Shown here: positions 50,417 to 59,342 of the stretch, piece by piece | Numbering within the stretch: position 1 is the first letter of the stretch | Layout of the letters: each line of letters opens with the position of its first letter | DNA from: Pyrinomonadaceae bacterium | GTDB lineage: Bacteria > Acidobacteriota > Blastocatellia > Pyrinomonadales > Pyrinomonadaceae | NCBI GenBank assembly: GCA_028284415.1 | Contig: JANQRU010000004.1 | Location: 1 to 64,000 of the forward strand | Reading direction: 5' to 3' | DNA length: 64,000 nucleotides | Made by a program: the position numbers and the translations under genes | Notes under the pieces: generated by a model | Databases searched by the model: none | Told to the model about the DNA's origin: nothing | The model's input: the letters and a program-made list of their open reading frames with translations, nothing else

Positions 50417-51286
50417 ATGGATAATGTTTTAGAATTTCGACAGTCACAGTCGAAGAAGATTCAGTTGCATACGATTATTGCAGTTTCGATTTTTCATATT
50501 TTGGCGGTTGTCGCTTTGTTTTTCTTTAGTTGGCAGAATGTATTGGCGGCAGCGATAACTTGGTGGATTTCGGGAAGTTTGGGAATCGGTTTAGGTTATC
50601 ACAGGCTTTTGACACATCGTGGGTTTAAGACTCCGAAGTGGATGGAGTATTTTTTAACGGTTTGCGGAACGCTTGCTTTGCAAGGTGGTCCACTTTCTTG
50701 GGTTACAACTCATCGCATTCATCACGCTTTTACCGAAACTGATAAAGACCCCCATTCTCCAAGACACGGAACGTATTGGGCACACATAGGTTGGATTTTT
50801 AAAGGTGGTGCTCAGACGCATCCGATGTCAACACACGAACGCTATTCGCCGAATCTGTCGAAGGACAAAGTTCAGCTTTTCTTAAATGATTGGTATTGGC
50901 TCTCGAATGTCTTTGTCGGATTAGTTTTGCTGGCAATCGGCGGTTGGACGATGGTTCTTTGGGGAGTTGCTTTCCGAACGGTTTGGGGATGGCACTCGAC
51001 TTGGCTTGTAAATTCAGCGACTCATCTCTGGGGAACAAAGCGTTTTGAAACACGCGACGATTCCCGTAACAATCCGCTTATCGCCCTTTTGACTTGGGGC
51101 GAAGGGTGGCACAACAATCACCACGCTTATCCGCGTTCGGCTCGCCATGGTTTGAAATGGTATGAATTCGATGTCAACTGGATTCAAATTTCCCTACTCG
51201 AAAAACTTGGCTTAGCAAAAGACGTTTATGCAATTGATCTAAACGAAACAAAGCACAGTGCAAAAACTCTGAAAAAGGCAGCGTAA
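50417..51286 (+). CDS. acyl-CoA/acyl-lipid delta-9 desaturase
   Basis: 289 residues of the membrane di-iron desaturase family. The three histidine boxes are intact: HRLLTHRG (H-x4-H, ~63), HRIHHAFTE (H-x2-HH, ~100) and HNNHHAYP (H-x2-HH, ~235). Hydrophobic helices at ~20-60 and ~155-195 give the usual topology. It introduces a cis double bond into fatty acyl chains to adjust membrane fluidity. A two-helix histidine kinase gene follows 84 nt downstream. Confidence 0.92.
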   Translation: MDNVLEFRQSQSKKIQLHTIIAVSIFHILAVVALFFFSWQNVLAAAITWWISGSLGIGLGYHRLLTHRGFKTPKWMEYFLTVCGTLALQGGPLSWVTTHRIHHAFTETDKDPHSPRHGTYWAHIGWIFKGGAQTHPMSTHERYSPNLSKDKVQLFLNDWYWLSNVFVGLVLLAIGGWTMVLWGVAFRTVWGWHSTWLVNSATHLWGTKRFETRDDSRNNPLIALLTWGEGWHNNHHAYPRSARHGLKWYEFDVNWIQISLLEKLGLAKDVYAIDLNETKHSAKTLKKAA

Positions 51287-51298
51287 TATTTAGTGTAA

Positions 51299-51356
51299 AA
51301 CGGAAAGTGGTAAGTGGTAAGTGACTTTTTTCATTTACCACTTACCACTTTCCGTT
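51299..51356. repeat. 22-bp perfect inverted repeat between the desaturase and kinase genes
   Basis: AACGGAAAGTGGTAAGTGGTAA (first 20 shown as AACGGAAAGTGGTAAGTGGT) at 51299-51320 and its complement at 51335-51356, loop 14 nt with a T6 run. Contains the 7-bp tandem repeat GTGGTAA. May act as a terminator or an RNA-stabilising hairpin. Confidence 0.7.
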
Positions 51357-51369
51357 TACCATTGAAACC

Positions 51370-52260
51370 GTGCGTCGCAGAAAATCTACAATTTTTTTCG
51401 TTGTGCTTGGCGTGAGCCTTATCGCTCTGGCGATTGCTCTGAACGTCGGCTGGATTTTGTTGAATTTGCAACAGATCGCTCTGCTTGTATTCGGGATAAT
51501 TTTCTTCGCTTTGATAATTACGGGATTAGTTCTAAATACGACGTTTCTTGTCCGTGAAATCAAGAAAAACGAACAGCAGGATGCTTTCTTAAATGCTGTA
51601 ACTCACGAACTCAAAACGCCGATCGCTTCGATCAAACTTTATCTTGAAACCTTGAAAACGAGAGATGTAGAAGAAGCAAAACGAAAAGAATTTTATGACG
51701 TTATGCTTGCCGATAGTGACAGGCTTTTATCAACCGTTGAACAAGTTCTGCTTGCAAGCAAGAGTCGGGAAAAATCCCGTGAACTCAATGTTTCAAAGAT
51801 TGATGTCGGCAAAATGCTCAAGGAATGTGCTGGACTGATTCGCACCCGTTACAAATTGGAAGACGAAGCAATAAAGGTCAGCGAAGTTCAGGAAGAAACG
51901 TACATTTCGGGTGACATTAACGAACTCCGAACGGTTTTTGAAAACCTGCTTGATAACGCCGTCAAATACTCAAAAGACAAAATAGACATCGCTATCAAAA
52001 CCCGCGTCCGCCAAGCAAAACTTGTCGAAATTCACATCAAAGACAAAGGCATAGGCATTGCTGAAAACGAACTAAAAAGAATTTTTAAGAGATTTTACCG
52101 CGTTCCGAATGATTCCGCTCAAACTAAAAAAGGGACAGGCTTAGGTTTATACATCGTCCGCGAACTCCTCAAGAAATATAATGGAAAGATTTTTGTCCGA
52201 AGCCGAGGTGAAGGTTTCGGAAGCACGTTTATCGTTCGCTTACCAAAGTTTTCAGATTAA
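51370..52260 (+). CDS. membrane sensor histidine kinase
   Basis: 296 residues from a GTG. Two closely spaced transmembrane helices (IFFVVLGVSLIALAIALNVG and LLVFGIIFFALIITGLVL) with almost no periplasmic loop, then HisKA with THELKTPIASIK (phospho-His ~79) and HATPase_c (ENLLDNAVKYS, IKDKGIGIAENE, GTGLGLYIVRELL). The intramembrane-sensing layout is like that of DesK-type membrane-fluidity sensors, and the gene follows a desaturase, but a HAMP-less kinase of this size could sense other things. No regulator gene is adjacent; the OmpR-type regulator at 58623 is 6 kb away. Confidence 0.9.
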   Translation: MRRRKSTIFFVVLGVSLIALAIALNVGWILLNLQQIALLVFGIIFFALIITGLVLNTTFLVREIKKNEQQDAFLNAVTHELKTPIASIKLYLETLKTRDVEEAKRKEFYDVMLADSDRLLSTVEQVLLASKSREKSRELNVSKIDVGKMLKECAGLIRTRYKLEDEAIKVSEVQEETYISGDINELRTVFENLLDNAVKYSKDKIDIAIKTRVRQAKLVEIHIKDKGIGIAENELKRIFKRFYRVPNDSAQTKKGTGLGLYIVRELLKKYNGKIFVRSRGEGFGSTFIVRLPKFSD

Positions 52261-52360
52261 AAGAGACAGAACTTACAAAAATCACTGCCGGAGGCTGGAA
52301 CAATTTAGGGGTCGTGATATTCTGCAAATTCTGTCTTAGCTTAAAAAAAGTAATTTTCTC

Positions 52361-53422
52361 TTACGGTTTTGCTTCTAAAATAATGTTGAAAGGTGTTTCG
52401 GTCGCACGTCTAAGAGAACTGAAACCGCCTTCCGTAACAACTTTTCTGAGTTGTTCTTCACCAGCTTGTGCTCCGAGTGCAAGACCGACTTCCTGATCGA
52501 GTGAAGCGGGTGTGCAAATCAAGGTAGAAGCTGAATAAAAAATGCGTCCGATCGGATTATGATTACTTTCAGGCTTGTCCCCCGCAAATGGCTCAACGAT
52601 CAACCAACTTCCATCTTCATTCATAGACTTTCTGATGTATTCAGAAGCCCCAACGGGATCGCCCATGTCATGTAAACAATCAAAAGTTGCAACTAGATCG
52701 TAATCTTCACCCGGATAATTTTTAGAATTCGCAACTGCAAACGTAACTCTGTCAGCAACTCCTGCTTCGACTGCTTTTCTTCGTGCCGTTTCGATTGATT
52801 TATCATGATAATCAAAGCCATAAAACTCGGAATTTGGGAAGGCTTTTGCCATCAAAATTGTTGAAGCCCCATGTCCGCAACCGACATCTGCGACTTTTCC
52901 ACCTGCCTTAAGTTTTTCTTCGATGCCTGTCAGAGCCGGAATCCAATCACTGACAAGATGTGCTCCGTAACCCGGACGGAAAAATAATTCCGTTCCGCAG
53001 AAAAGTCCCGCATCGTGTTCATGCCAGCCCAATCCTTCGCCCGTTTTGAATCTTTCGGTAACTTTCGGTGTCGCTTGTAAAGCCGATGTCGCTAAAATAA
53101 AAGCTCCCGGAAGATATGCCGCACTCGATTCATCAGTCATAACGAAAGTTTGCTCATCGGTCATATAATAGCTTTTGCTTTCTGCATCATACTCAACATA
53201 ACCGCTCGCTGCCTGTGTGTTTAACCACTCACGTATATAGCGTTCGTTAGTGTCCGTTTTCTCTGCAAGTTCGGCGGATGTAACTGCTCTGCCCGCATCT
53301 CTCATCGCCTTATAAAGCCCAAGTTTTTCACCGATAACGATCGTACCTGCCGACATCGTTGCTCCGAGATCGCCTACGAATTTGCCCAATAAATTGTGTA
53401 ATTTTTCTTCATTAATATTCAT
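52361..53422 (-). CDS. SAM-dependent methyltransferase with N-terminal winged-helix domain
   Basis: 353 residues. An N-terminal winged helix (VTSAELAEKTDTNERYIREW, ~48-67) resembles the dimerisation domain of O-methyltransferases; the class I SAM fold starts at GKVADVGCGHGASTI (motif I, ~175-188) with SEFYGFDYHDKSIE (motif II) and ATFDCLHDMGDPV. The substrate is unknown. It is preceded by the conserved promoter at 53486-53515, shared with the next two minus-strand genes. Confidence 0.87.
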   Translation of the reverse strand: MNINEEKLHNLLGKFVGDLGATMSAGTIVIGEKLGLYKAMRDAGRAVTSAELAEKTDTNERYIREWLNTQAASGYVEYDAESKSYYMTDEQTFVMTDESSAAYLPGAFILATSALQATPKVTERFKTGEGLGWHEHDAGLFCGTELFFRPGYGAHLVSDWIPALTGIEEKLKAGGKVADVGCGHGASTILMAKAFPNSEFYGFDYHDKSIETARRKAVEAGVADRVTFAVANSKNYPGEDYDLVATFDCLHDMGDPVGASEYIRKSMNEDGSWLIVEPFAGDKPESNHNPIGRIFYSASTLICTPASLDQEVGLALGAQAGEEQLRKVVTEGGFSSLRRATETPFNIILEAKP

Positions 53423-53485
53423 GATAATTTCTCCTGCTATAAATCTTTTATAAGTTTTATGAAAGTTATTTTTGCTCTCATTTAT

Positions 53486-53515
53486 TAAGACGGATTAACT
53501 TTGAAAAAGCGGTCA
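53486..53515 (-). promoter_or_regulatory. ECF-type promoter, copy 1 (methyltransferase gene)
   Basis: TGACC (53515-53511), exactly 17 nt, CCGTCTTA (53493-53486), followed by AATAAATGAGAG. Matches copies 2 and 3. Confidence 0.72.
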
Positions 53516-53549
53516 TAAGAAAATATTTATTTTTATAAGACACAAAAAA

Positions 53550-53580
53550 ACCGCGAAGTTTTAAGTAAAAACTCCACGGT
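53550..53580 (-). terminator. intrinsic terminator after the gene at 53616
   Basis: ACCGTGGAGTTTT and AAAACTTCGCGGT arms (two wobble/mismatch positions) followed by T7 on the minus strand. Confidence 0.75.
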
Positions 53581-53615
53581 ATAAAGCTTCGTTAAAGAAA
53601 AATAAATTTAACAAA

Positions 53616-54086
53616 TTATTCCAAAGCCAAATTTAGTGTTCCAACTGCTGTTCCATTTAGGATTGCATTAACCTGCGGAAACATATTTCGAATTCCTTGA
53701 ATGTAATCTCCACTTCCGCCCTTATTGAAAAGCAGACTCATTTCCAAAGCATCACCATTTAATTGGATAATTGTCCAGAAAAGCTTTCTTCTGTCTTTTA
53801 CATACAAACCTTTTGATGGGTCTATGCGACCATCGACGGAAACTTTTACGTCCCGCTTTAATCTCAGATATCTCTGGTATTTTTCAATTAGTCTCAAGGT
53901 ATTAGCGTCCATCATTCCGGTCGGCAAAGGAAAAACATCTCCCTTAAAATAATCTCTTCCTTCCAAAGCAAATTTCAACATTGCCTGAATTACTAATACA
54001 TCTTGTTTATTATTTACTCCGCCCCTTCCGACGGAAGCGTCTATATTTATCTCGTTCCAATCCATTACTTTTACTATCTTAGGCAT
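53616..54086 (-). CDS. peptidoglycan-binding-domain-like small protein
   Basis: 156 residues, no signal peptide. The N-terminal half resembles a PG_binding_1-like helical domain (SVGRGGVNNKQDVLVIQAML, GMMDANTLRLIEKYQRYL), and the C-terminal half is unassigned (FNKGGSGDYIQGIRNMFP). Without an export signal, direct cell-wall binding is uncertain; related domains occur in phage and secretion-linked proteins. Driven by copy 2 of the conserved promoter, 149 nt upstream. Confidence 0.6.
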   Translation of the reverse strand: MPKIVKVMDWNEINIDASVGRGGVNNKQDVLVIQAMLKFALEGRDYFKGDVFPLPTGMMDANTLRLIEKYQRYLRLKRDVKVSVDGRIDPSKGLYVKDRRKLFWTIIQLNGDALEMSLLFNKGGSGDYIQGIRNMFPQVNAILNGTAVGTLNLALE

Positions 54087-54234
54087 ATTATTACTCCTTT
54101 ATTATTTTGGTATAAATTTTCAAATCCCTTTTGAAAAAATAATTTTGGGATTCGCTTGACGAACGCAGATTTTCTTCACTTCTTGCAAATGATATTTGTA
54201 TGATTAGTTTTGAAATTTCCCGTCCTTCATTTAC

Positions 54235-54264
54235 TAAGACGGAAATCGAGAAAAAAAGAGGACA
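54235..54264 (-). promoter_or_regulatory. ECF-type promoter, copy 2
   Basis: TGTCC (54264-54260), 17 nt, CCGTCTTA (54242-54235), followed by AGTAAATGAAGG. Confidence 0.72.
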
Positions 54265-54298
54265 TGCAATTTAAAAAAATCTTAGTCTTTTATAAAAA

Positions 54299-54328
54299 AG
54301 GAGTGTAAGCATCCCTGCTTATACTCCT
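54299..54328 (-). terminator. intrinsic terminator after the OsmC gene
   Basis: AGGAGTATAAGCA and TGCTTACACTCCT arms around a short loop, followed by T6 on the minus strand. Confidence 0.8.
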
Positions 54329-54354
54329 GAATACAAGTTAATTTGTTTTCATAA

Positions 54355-54894
54355 TTAATTTACATTTGTTTGAATTGAAACGTCGGAAATTAAAGTCTGC
54401 AAATTAACACAACTGTGCTCAGCAGCCGCCAGTATTTTTTGTAAAACTTTCTCAGCCGTTCCTTCCTCAGCTCGAATGTTTATCTGGCTTTTTATAGATT
54501 GAAATCCAACGGGAACATTTCTATCTACAAGTAAAGTTCCCCGCACATCCACTTCGCCTTTTACTTCAACTTCCAAATGCATAAGCTTTACGTTAAACCT
54601 GTCGGAAATAATTCTGATGGTTGAATCAATACAAGCGGCAATAGCGGCACAGAGCAAATCTCCGGGATTCGGTGCATCGCTATATCCACCTACTGCTTTA
54701 TGAATTCCAAATGGTAAAACAACACCAAATTCGTTTTTTCCGATGGCAACATTTCCATGAAACGGATCAGTATAAACTCCGCCCTTGGTTCTTGCCCGAT
54801 CAGTAATTAAAGCTTTTTCGGGATTTTCTTTGTAATCTTTACGTAAATGATCTTGTCTCTGTCGGGTACCTGCTCGAACTATTTCATCTAACAT
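54355..54894 (-). CDS. OsmC/Ohr-family peroxiredoxin-like protein
   Basis: 179 residues of the OsmC fold. The two redox cysteines are in LLCAAIAACIDSTIRI (~92-98 region) and AAEHSCVNLQ (~166), the family spacing. Members reduce organic hydroperoxides with thiol help. GGAGG precedes the ATG. Copy 3 of the conserved ECF-type promoter lies 66 nt upstream, so it is probably part of a stress regulon. Confidence 0.88.
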   Translation of the reverse strand: MLDEIVRAGTRQRQDHLRKDYKENPEKALITDRARTKGGVYTDPFHGNVAIGKNEFGVVLPFGIHKAVGGYSDAPNPGDLLCAAIAACIDSTIRIISDRFNVKLMHLEVEVKGEVDVRGTLLVDRNVPVGFQSIKSQINIRAEEGTAEKVLQKILAAAEHSCVNLQTLISDVSIQTNVN

Positions 54895-54959
54895 ATTTAT
54901 TATTCCTCCGTACTTTTTATAAATGTTTGAAACGAATAATTTCTATCAGCCTCATTACC

Positions 54960-54989
54960 TAAGACGGAATTTTCCCTGCAAATAGGACA
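54960..54989 (-). promoter_or_regulatory. ECF-type promoter, copy 3 (osmC-like gene)
   Basis: TGTCC (54989-54985), 17 nt, CCGTCTTA (54967-54960), followed by GGTAATGAGGC. Confidence 0.72.
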
Positions 54990-55081
54990 ACAAATTATTT
55001 ATTTGATTTCTAAAGTTTGTGATAGAATCCTTACCAATATAAATTCCCGTAAATAAGGCTTTTCTCTGCGGAGATACCAAA

Positions 55082-55651
55082 ATGAGCCAAAATACAACAC
55101 AAGAAATTACACAGCTTCTACTTGCTTGGGGTGATGGAGACAAACAAGCTCTTGATAGATTAATGCCTTTTGTCTATGAGGAATTGCGTCGGCTTGCCAA
55201 GAACTATATGCGAAATCAACGCTCTGACCACACATTGCAAACGACAGCATTGGTAAATGAAGCATATTTGAGGTTAATTGATTCCAGCCAAGTCCGCTGG
55301 CAAAATCGCACGCATTTTTTTGCAATTTCAGCACAGCTTATGCGAAGAGTTTTGGTTGATTTTGCCAGGAAGAAAAAAGCCATAAAAAGAGGCGGCGAAG
55401 AACAAAAAATAACATTTGATGAAGCACTTCCCGTTTCTTCACAAAAAGAATCAGAACTAATCGCCCTTGATGAAGCGTTAAATGAATTAGCGAAGATGAA
55501 TGAGAGACAAAGCCAGATCGTCGAAATGCGTTATTTTGGTGGTATGAACGAAAAAGAAATAGCTGAAGCTTTAAATATTTCTGCGAGAACCGTGCGACGC
55601 GATTGGTCAGTCGCACGAGCCTGGCTATACCGCGAGTTGAATAAGAATTAG
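55082..55651 (+). CDS. ECF sigma factor of the TIGR02999 (acidobacterial) type
   Basis: 189 residues. Region 2: MPFVYEELRRLAKNYMRNQR and QTTALVNEAYLRLI; region 4: MNERQSQIVEMRYFGGMNEK and the HTH EIAEALNISARTVRRDWSVA. The phrases HTLQTTALVNEAYLRLID and WQNRTHFFAISAQLMRR are hallmarks of this subgroup, typically next to Ser/Thr kinases as here (71 nt to the kinase gene). The kinase may control it by phosphorylation in place of an anti-sigma factor. Confidence 0.92.
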   Translation: MSQNTTQEITQLLLAWGDGDKQALDRLMPFVYEELRRLAKNYMRNQRSDHTLQTTALVNEAYLRLIDSSQVRWQNRTHFFAISAQLMRRVLVDFARKKKAIKRGGEEQKITFDEALPVSSQKESELIALDEALNELAKMNERQSQIVEMRYFGGMNEKEIAEALNISARTVRRDWSVARAWLYRELNKN

Positions 55652-55722
55652 GTTGTTAGGTTTTATACGGTTAAAGTTTGTAAGATTTTTTAATCAAAAA
55701 ACCTTACAACAGAGTAAAAATC

Positions 55723-58560
55723 ATGTCCCCCGAACGTTGGCAAAAAGTTAATGAGGTTTTTCAATCTGTTATAGAACTTGATCCAGATGAACAGAAAGCT
55801 TATTTGGATAAGGCTTGTGCAGAAGATAAATCCCTGCGTCAGCAGGTTGAATCGCTTATTGTCGCTGATAATGAAGCGGAAAACTTCATCTCAGGCAATG
55901 CAGCAGAAGATATAGCTCACCTCTTGACACATAAAGATTTACCGACCTTAACGGGCGAAAAGCTTGGGCATTATGAAATAATTTCCGAGCTCGGGGCGGG
56001 CGGAATGGGTAAAGTTTACCTTGCCAAAGATTCTAAATTAAATCGTCCAATCGCAGTAAAAACTCTTCCCATTTCTTATTCAAGTCATTCTGACTATGTA
56101 AAAAGATTTCAGACCGAAGCTAAAGCCGCCGCTAATCTTAATCATCCAAATGTCGCTACCGTCTATTCCGTCGAAGAAACAGATGACAAACGCTTTTTCA
56201 TCACGATGGAATATGTCGAGGGAAAATCTTTAGGAAAATCAATCCCTGAAAATGGTTTAGATTTGCGAACTTTTCTCGAATGGTTTTCTGCTCTCGCAGA
56301 TGCCCTCGCACATGCTCATGAAAAGGGCATCATTCACAGAGATATAAAACCGAACAATATTTTAATTACGCCTTCCGGCAATCCAAAAATTCTTGATTTT
56401 GGTTTAGCAAGAATTAATAGAACCAATCTAACTGACAAAGAAGAATCAACTTTGAGCTTAACGAAACCGGGACAGGTTTTGGGAACACCTACATATATGT
56501 CTCCCGAACAAGCCGAAGGAAAATCAACAGATCACCGCACAGACATTTTCAGTTTCGGTATTGTGATGTATGAAGCCATCTCAGGCGAGAAACCATTTAA
56601 GGGTGATAGTTATGCCTCAATAGTCAGTAAATTAATTACCGAAGAACCAAAACATATAGAAAGCTTAAAATCCAATATTCCACAAATTCTCTCTCGTCTC
56701 ATAATGAAATGCCTGAATAAAGACCCTCGCTACCGTTATCAATCAATGACGGAAGTGCGTGTGCTTCTAAATGAAATGAAGTCTGCTCTAAATTCAGGAG
56801 CTTCCCTTTCTAAAGCAAGTTTAATTTCATCTACAGAAAAAGAATCAAATTATTTTCGCCCTTTGGCATATATTGCGTTCGGGCTTTTGGGAGTATTGGG
56901 AATCTTCACTTTATGGACTTGGTTTTACCCAAACACTAATAACTCCAAAGAGATTCTAAAATTCTCCATTACAAGTGAAAAAGGCAACAATGTCAGTATT
57001 GTTAACACAAAAATTTCCCCTGACGGGAAAAAATTGCTTTTCCGAAGTACCCAAAAGAAAGATGCAAGGCTCTTCTTGCGTTCATTAGATAATTTTGAAG
57101 TAAAACCAATTTCCGAAACCAAAGAAGCAGAATCCGCATTCTTTTCAGCCGATGGAGAATGGATCGGATTCGCTACAGATACAGACAAAATTCAGAAAGT
57201 GCCGATCAAAGGTGGTGACCCGATAACTGTTTGTGATTCTTGTCCATCAAACAGGGTAAGCTTTTGGGGAACCGATGGGTACATATATTTTAGTTCTGAT
57301 GATGGACTTTATCGCGTTTCGGCAAATGTCGGAAAACCTGAGAAACTAACCTCCGTAGATAAAGATAAAAATGAAGTGCGTCATTACCAACCATTCTTAC
57401 TACCTAGCGAAAAGCACGTTATTTTTACTGTTTCAAAAATTGACGGTTTAGAACTTGGGGTTTTATCTCTGGATGAGGAAAAATGGGATTACATAAAAGA
57501 AGCAGGTGAAGGTTGGTATCCTCAATATGTCTCGACAGGTCACTTAATATTTGTCAGAGACAAACAATTAATGGCGATGCCCTTTGATTTATCAACTGCA
57601 AAACCTACAGATAAACCAAAGCTTATTATTCCCGGATTATTTTCATTTGCCCCAAATCTCAGAATTTCTCAAAACGGTACGTTAATCTACATCCCGACTA
57701 TTTTGCGTACCCAAAATCAACTTGTTTGGGTTGATAGAACAGGTAAAACAACACCTGCTTTTGAGCAAAAAGGTGACTTCTTCGCCCCGAGAATTTCACC
57801 CGATGGAAATCGTGTAGCAGTTGTCTATAACAAAGATATATGGGTTTACAATATAGAAGATGGTGGTAGAGCCCGTTTAACTGACAGTGGCAATAATGAA
57901 ATTCCTATTTGGTCTGTTGATGGAAAATCGGTTTTATATATAACCAAAAATGATAATGGCTATGGTCTTTACAAAAAAAATGCTGATGGAACGGGAAAAG
58001 CAGAAGAAATTCATAAAGAAAAGTATAGATTCGCTGCGTTTTCAATTCATCCGACAGAAGATGAGATATTGATAGCTACCCGTCAAAACACATCCGATAT
58101 TTTGTTAAAGCCTCCACAAGGAAATTCTTTGAAAGAGCTTTTTGTAAGCAAATTCAATGAGGATACGCCACGCTTTTCACCAGATGGAAAATGGATTGCT
58201 TATTTCTCAACAGACACAGGAAAACCTAATATATATGTACATCCTTGGGATGATTTGAGTAGAAAAATTCCCATCACAAAGGAGGCAGGGATGTTTCCGG
58301 TTTGGTCACGCGATGGAAAAGAATTATTTTATCGTTCGGGGAGGAAATTTTATTCTGTCGATATTAATGCTTCACAAGGATTTTCAGCCTCTCCGAAGAA
58401 GTTTCTTTTTGAAGGCAAGTTTTTGACGAGTTTTGATGTTTCCTCTGATGGAAAAAAATTCTTGTTGGTTCGGGATGAACACGGAACTCTACCGACAAAA
58501 TTAAATATCATCCTCAATTGGACGGAAGAGCTAAAAAGAAAAATGAGCGATTCCGACTAA
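55723..58560 (+). CDS. membrane Ser/Thr protein kinase with TolB-like beta-propeller
   Basis: 945 residues. A short N-terminal helical segment, then a Hanks-type kinase (~85-345): GAGGMGKVYLAKD, PIAVKTLP (ATP Lys), HRDIKPNNIL (catalytic Asp), LDFGLARI (DFG), TPTYMSPEQAEG. One transmembrane helix (YIAFGLLGVLGIFTLWTWF, ~382-400) connects to PD40/TolB blades outside (FFAPRISPDGNRVAVVYN, DTPRFSPDGKWIAYFS). The propeller probably senses an extracytoplasmic signal. Paired with the TIGR02999 sigma factor upstream. Confidence 0.93.
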   Translation: MSPERWQKVNEVFQSVIELDPDEQKAYLDKACAEDKSLRQQVESLIVADNEAENFISGNAAEDIAHLLTHKDLPTLTGEKLGHYEIISELGAGGMGKVYLAKDSKLNRPIAVKTLPISYSSHSDYVKRFQTEAKAAANLNHPNVATVYSVEETDDKRFFITMEYVEGKSLGKSIPENGLDLRTFLEWFSALADALAHAHEKGIIHRDIKPNNILITPSGNPKILDFGLARINRTNLTDKEESTLSLTKPGQVLGTPTYMSPEQAEGKSTDHRTDIFSFGIVMYEAISGEKPFKGDSYASIVSKLITEEPKHIESLKSNIPQILSRLIMKCLNKDPRYRYQSMTEVRVLLNEMKSALNSGASLSKASLISSTEKESNYFRPLAYIAFGLLGVLGIFTLWTWFYPNTNNSKEILKFSITSEKGNNVSIVNTKISPDGKKLLFRSTQKKDARLFLRSLDNFEVKPISETKEAESAFFSADGEWIGFATDTDKIQKVPIKGGDPITVCDSCPSNRVSFWGTDGYIYFSSDDGLYRVSANVGKPEKLTSVDKDKNEVRHYQPFLLPSEKHVIFTVSKIDGLELGVLSLDEEKWDYIKEAGEGWYPQYVSTGHLIFVRDKQLMAMPFDLSTAKPTDKPKLIIPGLFSFAPNLRISQNGTLIYIPTILRTQNQLVWVDRTGKTTPAFEQKGDFFAPRISPDGNRVAVVYNKDIWVYNIEDGGRARLTDSGNNEIPIWSVDGKSVLYITKNDNGYGLYKKNADGTGKAEEIHKEKYRFAAFSIHPTEDEILIATRQNTSDILLKPPQGNSLKELFVSKFNEDTPRFSPDGKWIAYFSTDTGKPNIYVHPWDDLSRKIPITKEAGMFPVWSRDGKELFYRSGRKFYSVDINASQGFSASPKKFLFEGKFLTSFDVSSDGKKFLLVRDEHGTLPTKLNIILNWTEELKRKMSDSD

Positions 58561-58622
58561 TACAAAAATAATACAATCCTAAGCTTCCCTTTCTTGAACT
58601 CAATTCGATAAAATTAATTGTA

Positions 58623-59324
58623 ATGCAAAAGATTTTAATCGTTGAAGATGAAGAACATATCGCTGAAGGCTTGCGTTTTAATTTAGAGGCTGAGGGGTTT
58701 GAAGCTGAGATTGCTCCTGACGGCGAAATTGCTTTGAATCTTTTAACTACTGAAGGAAAAACTTTTGACCTGATTGTTTTGGATGTGATGTTGCCGAAAG
58801 TTGGTGGATTCGAGGTTGCCAGAACTTTGCGTAAGTCGAAAAATTTTGTTCCGATCTTAATGCTAACTGCTCGTTCCCGTCCCGAAGATGTTTTGATGGG
58901 TTTTGAAGCAGGGACGGATGATTATCTGCCTAAACCTTTTGATCTTTCCATTTTTCTTGCCCGCTTAAAAAGTCTCCTGAGACGACAAAAATGGACAAAT
59001 AATAATTCATTTATTGAAAGCGATATTTTTGAAATAAATGGAAAAACTATAGATTTTACAAACCTCGAATTAAAAACACAGAACGAAACAATTCAGCTAA
59101 CCTTAATGGAAGTTAAACTTCTCAAATACCTAATTGAAAAAGTTGGAACTCCCGTTGCAAGAAAAGAAATACTCGAAAATGTCTGGGATTTAAGCGAAGA
59201 CACAGACACACGTGCGATTGATAATTTTATTGTCCGTTTGAGAAAATATCTAGAAGAAGACCCTTCAAAACCACAGATTTTACAGACAGTTCGAGGAATC
59301 GGATATAAATTTGTGAAGGGATGA
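58623..59324 (+). CDS. OmpR/PhoB-family response regulator
   Basis: 233 residues: receiver domain (ILIVEDEEHIAEGLRF; acceptor Asp in LIVLDVMLPKVGG ~55; K in YLPKPFDLS) and a winged-helix trans_reg_C domain (LTLMEVKLLKYLIEKVGTPV, TRAIDNFIVRLRKYLEEDP, ILQTVRGIGYKFV). No kinase gene is adjacent. The orphan kinase at 51370-52260 is a candidate partner, by proximity only. Confidence 0.93.
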   Translation: MQKILIVEDEEHIAEGLRFNLEAEGFEAEIAPDGEIALNLLTTEGKTFDLIVLDVMLPKVGGFEVARTLRKSKNFVPILMLTARSRPEDVLMGFEAGTDDYLPKPFDLSIFLARLKSLLRRQKWTNNNSFIESDIFEINGKTIDFTNLELKTQNETIQLTLMEVKLLKYLIEKVGTPVARKEILENVWDLSEDTDTRAIDNFIVRLRKYLEEDPSKPQILQTVRGIGYKFVKG

Positions 59325-59342
59325 GTTAGCCGAGTAATTTAT

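Noticed and set aside
53486..54989. The three TAAGACGG copies as mobile-element ends
   Set aside because: All are in the same orientation at sensible distances from start codons with a second conserved box 17 nt away, which fits promoters better.
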